Assembly (NCBI GenBank): GCA_017408905.1
Contig: JAFQTU010000010.1
Span: 1 to 64,000 of the forward strand
Direction: 5' to 3'
DNA length: 64,000 nucleotides
Origin: Mailhella sp.
Lineage (GTDB): Bacteria; Desulfobacterota; Desulfovibrionia; Desulfovibrionales; Desulfovibrionaceae
Below, piece after piece: positions 61,711-64,000 of this stretch. The notes below the pieces were generated by a model. That model was not told the origin of the DNA, searched no databases, and saw nothing but the letters and a program-made list of their open reading frames with translations. The translations under genes and the position numbers were made by a program. Within the stretch, counting starts at the first letter, position 1. Each line of letters begins with the position of its first letter.

Positions 61711-61989
61711 TTTTCCGACTAGGGGCCCCACACTTTGCTCTGGCAAAGTCTAGTGGGCTATACTTCTCCCCCTGAGAAATATTTTTTAGAGGCCGTCTCA
61801 CCTGTCTCATCTGTCTAACGACATGATTTCAAGTGCTTAGAAAGGGGCGCGGTGTCTCAGTTGGCGTATCAGCCGTCTCAAACGAATTTCTCCGGCTAGG
61901 TGTGGAAGTCGCGAGCCTCACCGAAAAGCGGTCTCCCTTGCCGCCTGCCGGAGCATCCAAAGGGAAACAGCATGAAAGGGAGATGCTGA
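61711..61989. other. Non-coding stretch with short hairpins and repeated GTCTCA motifs
   Basis: No gene seen. ACTTTGC-TCTG-GCAAAGT (61732-61749) is a perfect small hairpin just after int. GTCTCA occurs at 61795, 61804, 61854 and 61875, with GTCTAA at 61813; the first three are spaced 9 bp apart. CAGCAT...ATGCTG just before 61990 encloses the ribosome binding site of the next gene. Confidence 0.6.
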
Positions 61990-62712
61990 ATGAGTGAATT
62001 CTTATATAAGACATTATCACGGAGTGTCACTTTTGAAGAAATACTTTTATATTGGGTTGGTGAGCAGAAATATAAAGAAATAAAACAATATACAGATAGA
62101 TCAGATGAGGAATTTCTTGATGATTGTATTACTATCATTAGAAGGATAGAACTCATAATTATGCCATACCTAAAAAATGGTACTGTCCATCTTTATAACC
62201 GTCGAAATATTTCAGGACGTTTTTTGTATTATGAAATTCAATATGATGAAGCTCGTATGTTTTCTGAAACGCGGCCAGGATATGGTGAAGATTTAAACAA
62301 AAGTTTTCAATTTATGATTCATTATAATAATATCCCAGCAAATAAATCAGAAGAGTTATATTTTGACATTGATGAGTTAGTTCAAAATATTCCAATATTT
62401 AGAGATATATTCAATCAAAAGCTATTAGAGGGAAGAAGTGAAAGAGTTCGTCTTACTATTTCGACAAGTTCATGGGCGGGCAGAACTGGTGAGTATGCGT
62501 TTTCTCAACTCCGTTCTGCCGGTTTCTGTGATTGTGTTATCGCGTATATTCTTATTGAAAAGTTGAACTTGGGAAAGAATGAAGCGGGACGATTATTTTA
62601 TCCTGATGATGCTAAAACAGGAGATGTCCGAGAAAATTCTACCTACTCTAGGAAAATTCAAAAATTACTAAACGAATGTAACGATAAGTATTTATTGAAT
62701 TTTATAGAATGA
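61990..62712 (+). CDS. AT-rich gene of unknown function on the integrated element
   Basis: A 240-residue protein, much more AT-rich than the core genes around it, which points to recent transfer. It is hydrophilic and alpha/beta, with no signal peptide or membrane segment. The N-terminal half is rich in Tyr, Ile and Glu (EEILLYWVGEQKYKEI), and the C-terminal part has SRKIQKLLNECNDKYLL. I do not recognise a family. GGGAG lies before the ATG inside a small hairpin loop. It sits between int and the AlpA-like regulator, a slot that often holds cargo such as defence genes in P4-like elements; that role is only suggested by position. Confidence 0.78.
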   Translation: MSEFLYKTLSRSVTFEEILLYWVGEQKYKEIKQYTDRSDEEFLDDCITIIRRIELIIMPYLKNGTVHLYNRRNISGRFLYYEIQYDEARMFSETRPGYGEDLNKSFQFMIHYNNIPANKSEELYFDIDELVQNIPIFRDIFNQKLLEGRSERVRLTISTSSWAGRTGEYAFSQLRSAGFCDCVIAYILIEKLNLGKNEAGRLFYPDDAKTGDVRENSTYSRKIQKLLNECNDKYLLNFIE

Positions 62713-62776
62713 TTTCGTGATGCCGCAATAAAAACGCAATCCATACGCAATTTTTGCGCCTCACGCAGTTTCCCCT

Positions 62777-62842
62777 AAATCCTCCAGACTGAAACAGAAG
62801 CTAGGCAATTAAGCCCTTCTGAAACAGTCTGGAGGATTTTTT
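62777..62842 (+). promoter_or_regulatory. Long hairpin with T-run that encloses the ribosome binding site of the AlpA-like gene
   Basis: A 15-bp perfect inverted repeat (62777-62791 with 62825-62839), with inner pairing CAGAAG/CTTCTG. The 3' arm contains GGAGG, the T-run (62837-62842) comes next, and the ATG is at 62843. It looks like both a terminator and a block on translation of the regulator. Confidence 0.7.
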
Positions 62843-63061
62843 ATGTCTCAACAGATTATGCCGACCCGCATCAAGGATAAGGCCGTAGCGGCTATTCTTG
62901 GCTGCTGTAAGTCCACAGTGTGGGCGTGGACGAAGAGCCGCCCGAACTTTCCCCAGCCGCGAAGGGAGGGGCCGCATTTTACCTACTGGCTTCGCTCCGA
63001 AGTAGAAGCCTACGCTCTCCACGGCGAAAACTGGCGGGAGGCGACGGCAAATGCGGAATAA
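62843..63061 (+). CDS. AlpA-family DNA-binding regulator
   Basis: A 72-residue protein with one helix-turn-helix (DKAVAAILGCCKSTVWAWTK, then a wing with PRREGPHFTYWLRSEVEAYA). AlpA-like proteins are excisionase or activator factors of P4-type elements. The ribosome binding site is inside the hairpin at 62777-62842. The 3' end overlaps the next frame by 11 bp. Confidence 0.85.
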   Translation: MSQQIMPTRIKDKAVAAILGCCKSTVWAWTKSRPNFPQPRREGPHFTYWLRSEVEAYALHGENWREATANAE

Positions 63062-63326
63062 AAAAGATGCTCCCTTCGGGCTGGCGGGCCTTGGGGGAGC
63101 GGAAAGAAGTGGGACAGAGAACAAGCATATCCTGACTTTTGATGAGGTGCAACCGAGAAGCACGACCTGTTGCGGAAGCTGCATCCAGTGTGGGCTTTTC
63201 TGCCCTCAGTCTGCTTTTGCGGGCGTCTGCCTTTTTACAGGTGAACGTCGGTCTTTCCTGTTTGCCATGCTTCCCTGCTCCTGCGGCGGCTTCGTTCCGC
63301 GCTATGCCGAGGAGGTGCTTGCATGA
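63051..63326 (+). CDS. Small Cys-rich unknown protein of the element
   Basis: A 91-residue protein with several Cys (TTCCGSCIQCGLFCP, LPCSCGG). No family recognised. It overlaps the AlpA-like gene by 11 bp and the next gene by 4 bp (ATGA), and GGGAGG lies upstream, which supports translation. The protein itself has no persuasive motif, so it could still be spurious. Confidence 0.45.
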   Translation: MRNKKDAPFGLAGLGGAERSGTENKHILTFDEVQPRSTTCCGSCIQCGLFCPQSAFAGVCLFTGERRSFLFAMLPCSCGGFVPRYAEEVLA

Positions 63327-64000
63327 GCATTTCCCTCTTGACTTTCGCCCTCCGTTCGTTAATTCTGAACTCCCCAAACCGAGATAGCCGTAACAGGCGG
63401 CTTTCCCGTGCCCCACACGGAGAAGAAGTCCTGTCTGCACCTTCTGCAATCTTTCATGCTCCTGCTGGTATTGTATCCAGTGGGCGGCGTGTCTCTATTG
63501 GCAGACCTGCAACGTCCAGTATCCGTGAGGACTGGCGGCCTATCTCGGGCCGGGGAGCGTTGTTTGGTCTGCCTTTTCTTTTAACTTCAAATTTTGCGAG
63601 GTGCTTTATGTCCATGAAATCCCAAACCATTCCCCACGGTACGCACTACCAGAAGCAAGAAGCCTTTTCGGAAGAGCTTCTCCTTGTAACTGCGGAATTT
63701 GTGCATCAGGCGCGAGCTATCTGCGAAAAGATGAACGAGGATGTGAAAGCTATTTCCTCTGCCGTCATGCGTGCTTCTGGGGCGTATGAAGTACCGTTCC
63801 CCTATTCCTTCCAGAAGCAGGAAGCTTTCGGCTTCCTTGTGACCCACAGCGCGGATATTGCCTTTCAGATGGAAGAGCTGAAGCAAAGTCTTTTCAAGGC
63901 GCGGCGCAAGTTCCTTTTCTTTGCGGCGCTGGCTGACTTTATCGAAGCCAAGGAAGCGGAACACGCCGAAATCGTGGCGCAGGTAGAGGCGAAGCGCGAA
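63323..64000 (+). CDS. Unknown element protein, 3' part cut by window edge
   Basis: An open frame of 226 codons that runs off the right edge. AGGAGG lies before the ATG at 63323. A second possible start is ATG 63608, also with GAGGTG upstream; the part after it (MSMKSQTIPHG, then helical SFQKQEAFGFLVTHSADIAF and a Lys/Glu-rich end) looks more protein-like than the first 95 codons. The sequence QKQEAF occurs twice. No family recognised. Confidence 0.5.
   Translation, partial: MSISLLTFALRSLILNSPNRDSRNRRLSRAPHGEEVLSAPSAIFHAPAGIVSSGRRVSIGRPATSSIREDWRPISGRGALFGLPFLLTSNFARCFMSMKSQTIPHGTHYQKQEAFSEELLLVTAEFVHQARAICEKMNEDVKAISSAVMRASGAYEVPFPYSFQKQEAFGFLVTHSADIAFQMEELKQSLFKARRKFLFFAALADFIEAKEAEHAEIVAQVEAKRE

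Noticed and set aside
62979-63449. Minus-strand frame across the alpA region
   Set aside because: Opposite to overlapping plus-strand genes with Shine-Dalgarno sequences; no motif and no ribosome binding site found.

Overview
The window looks like a chromosome segment of a sulfate-reducer-type deltaproteobacterium (Desulfovibrionaceae-like). The evidence is high G+C with strongly biased codon use, a class III multihaem cytochrome c3, a C4-dicarboxylate-type TRAP system feeding GlcD/GlcF-like oxidoreductases, an A/CC-adding enzyme fused to DHH and CBS domains, an LpxI-type lipid A enzyme, and an in-frame UGA in a HesB/IscA-like gene. The genus cannot be fixed from the sequence alone.

The layout is a block of mostly core genes (about 0.65-60.3 kb) bounded by two tRNA genes, each used by a different integrated element. 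At the left edge a P4-type integrase (partial, minus strand) lies just past the 3' end of tRNA-Leu(CAG). At the right edge a second, diverged P4-type integrase (plus strand) lies just past the 3' end of tRNA-Glu(CTC). Both integrases point outward, so the two elements continue beyond the window. Each has its own set of short inverted repeats between the tRNA and int. The right element then carries an AT-rich gene of unknown function, a large hairpin that encloses the ribosome binding site of an AlpA-like regulator, and two overlapping unknown genes.

Core region by region. 0.8-8.1 kb is a tight minus-strand operon: SsuC/SsuB-like ABC permease and ATPase, circularly permuted ATP-grasp ligase, alpha-E protein, transglutaminase-like protein, two AstE/AspA-family proteins (one without its zinc histidines) and an OppD/DppD-like ATPase. 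It resembles ATP-grasp/alpha-E/transglutaminase peptide-ligation clusters and has no experimentally assigned product that I know of. 8.2-14 kb holds a YbhN-type membrane protein, a Xer recombinase with an AT-hook-like N-terminus and the DHH-CBS-nucleotidyltransferase fusion. 14-21.3 kb is a TRAP transporter-aminotransferase-GlcD-GlcF operon for uptake and oxidation of a 2-hydroxy acid or a related amino acid. 21.5-26.8 kb carries Mrp and the thiSGHFE operon under a TPP riboswitch with its own terminator; a string of small hairpins separates thiG from thiH. 26.8-33 kb has NhaC, LpxI, aconitase and PpiD.

33-45.5 kb contains the cytochrome c3-like gene with five haem motifs, several small unknown proteins, lysA, a MATE exporter, a DUF2156 protein, gltX, cysS, an M48 protease with TPRs, and hslV. 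45.5-51 kb holds a HAD phosphatase, a DMT exporter, a DapF-fold racemase that looks more like histidine racemase than DapF, two HesB/IscA-like genes (one with Cys, one with a predicted selenocysteine at the same site), metC and an EF-hand protein. 51-60.2 kb has a GNAT acetyltransferase, two tandem trigger factor genes, an MltB-like lytic transglycosylase, ilvE, a split permease, ssb and an SGNH hydrolase. Many operons end in clear intrinsic terminators, which are listed. All calls come from reading motifs and protein sequence; no database search was run.
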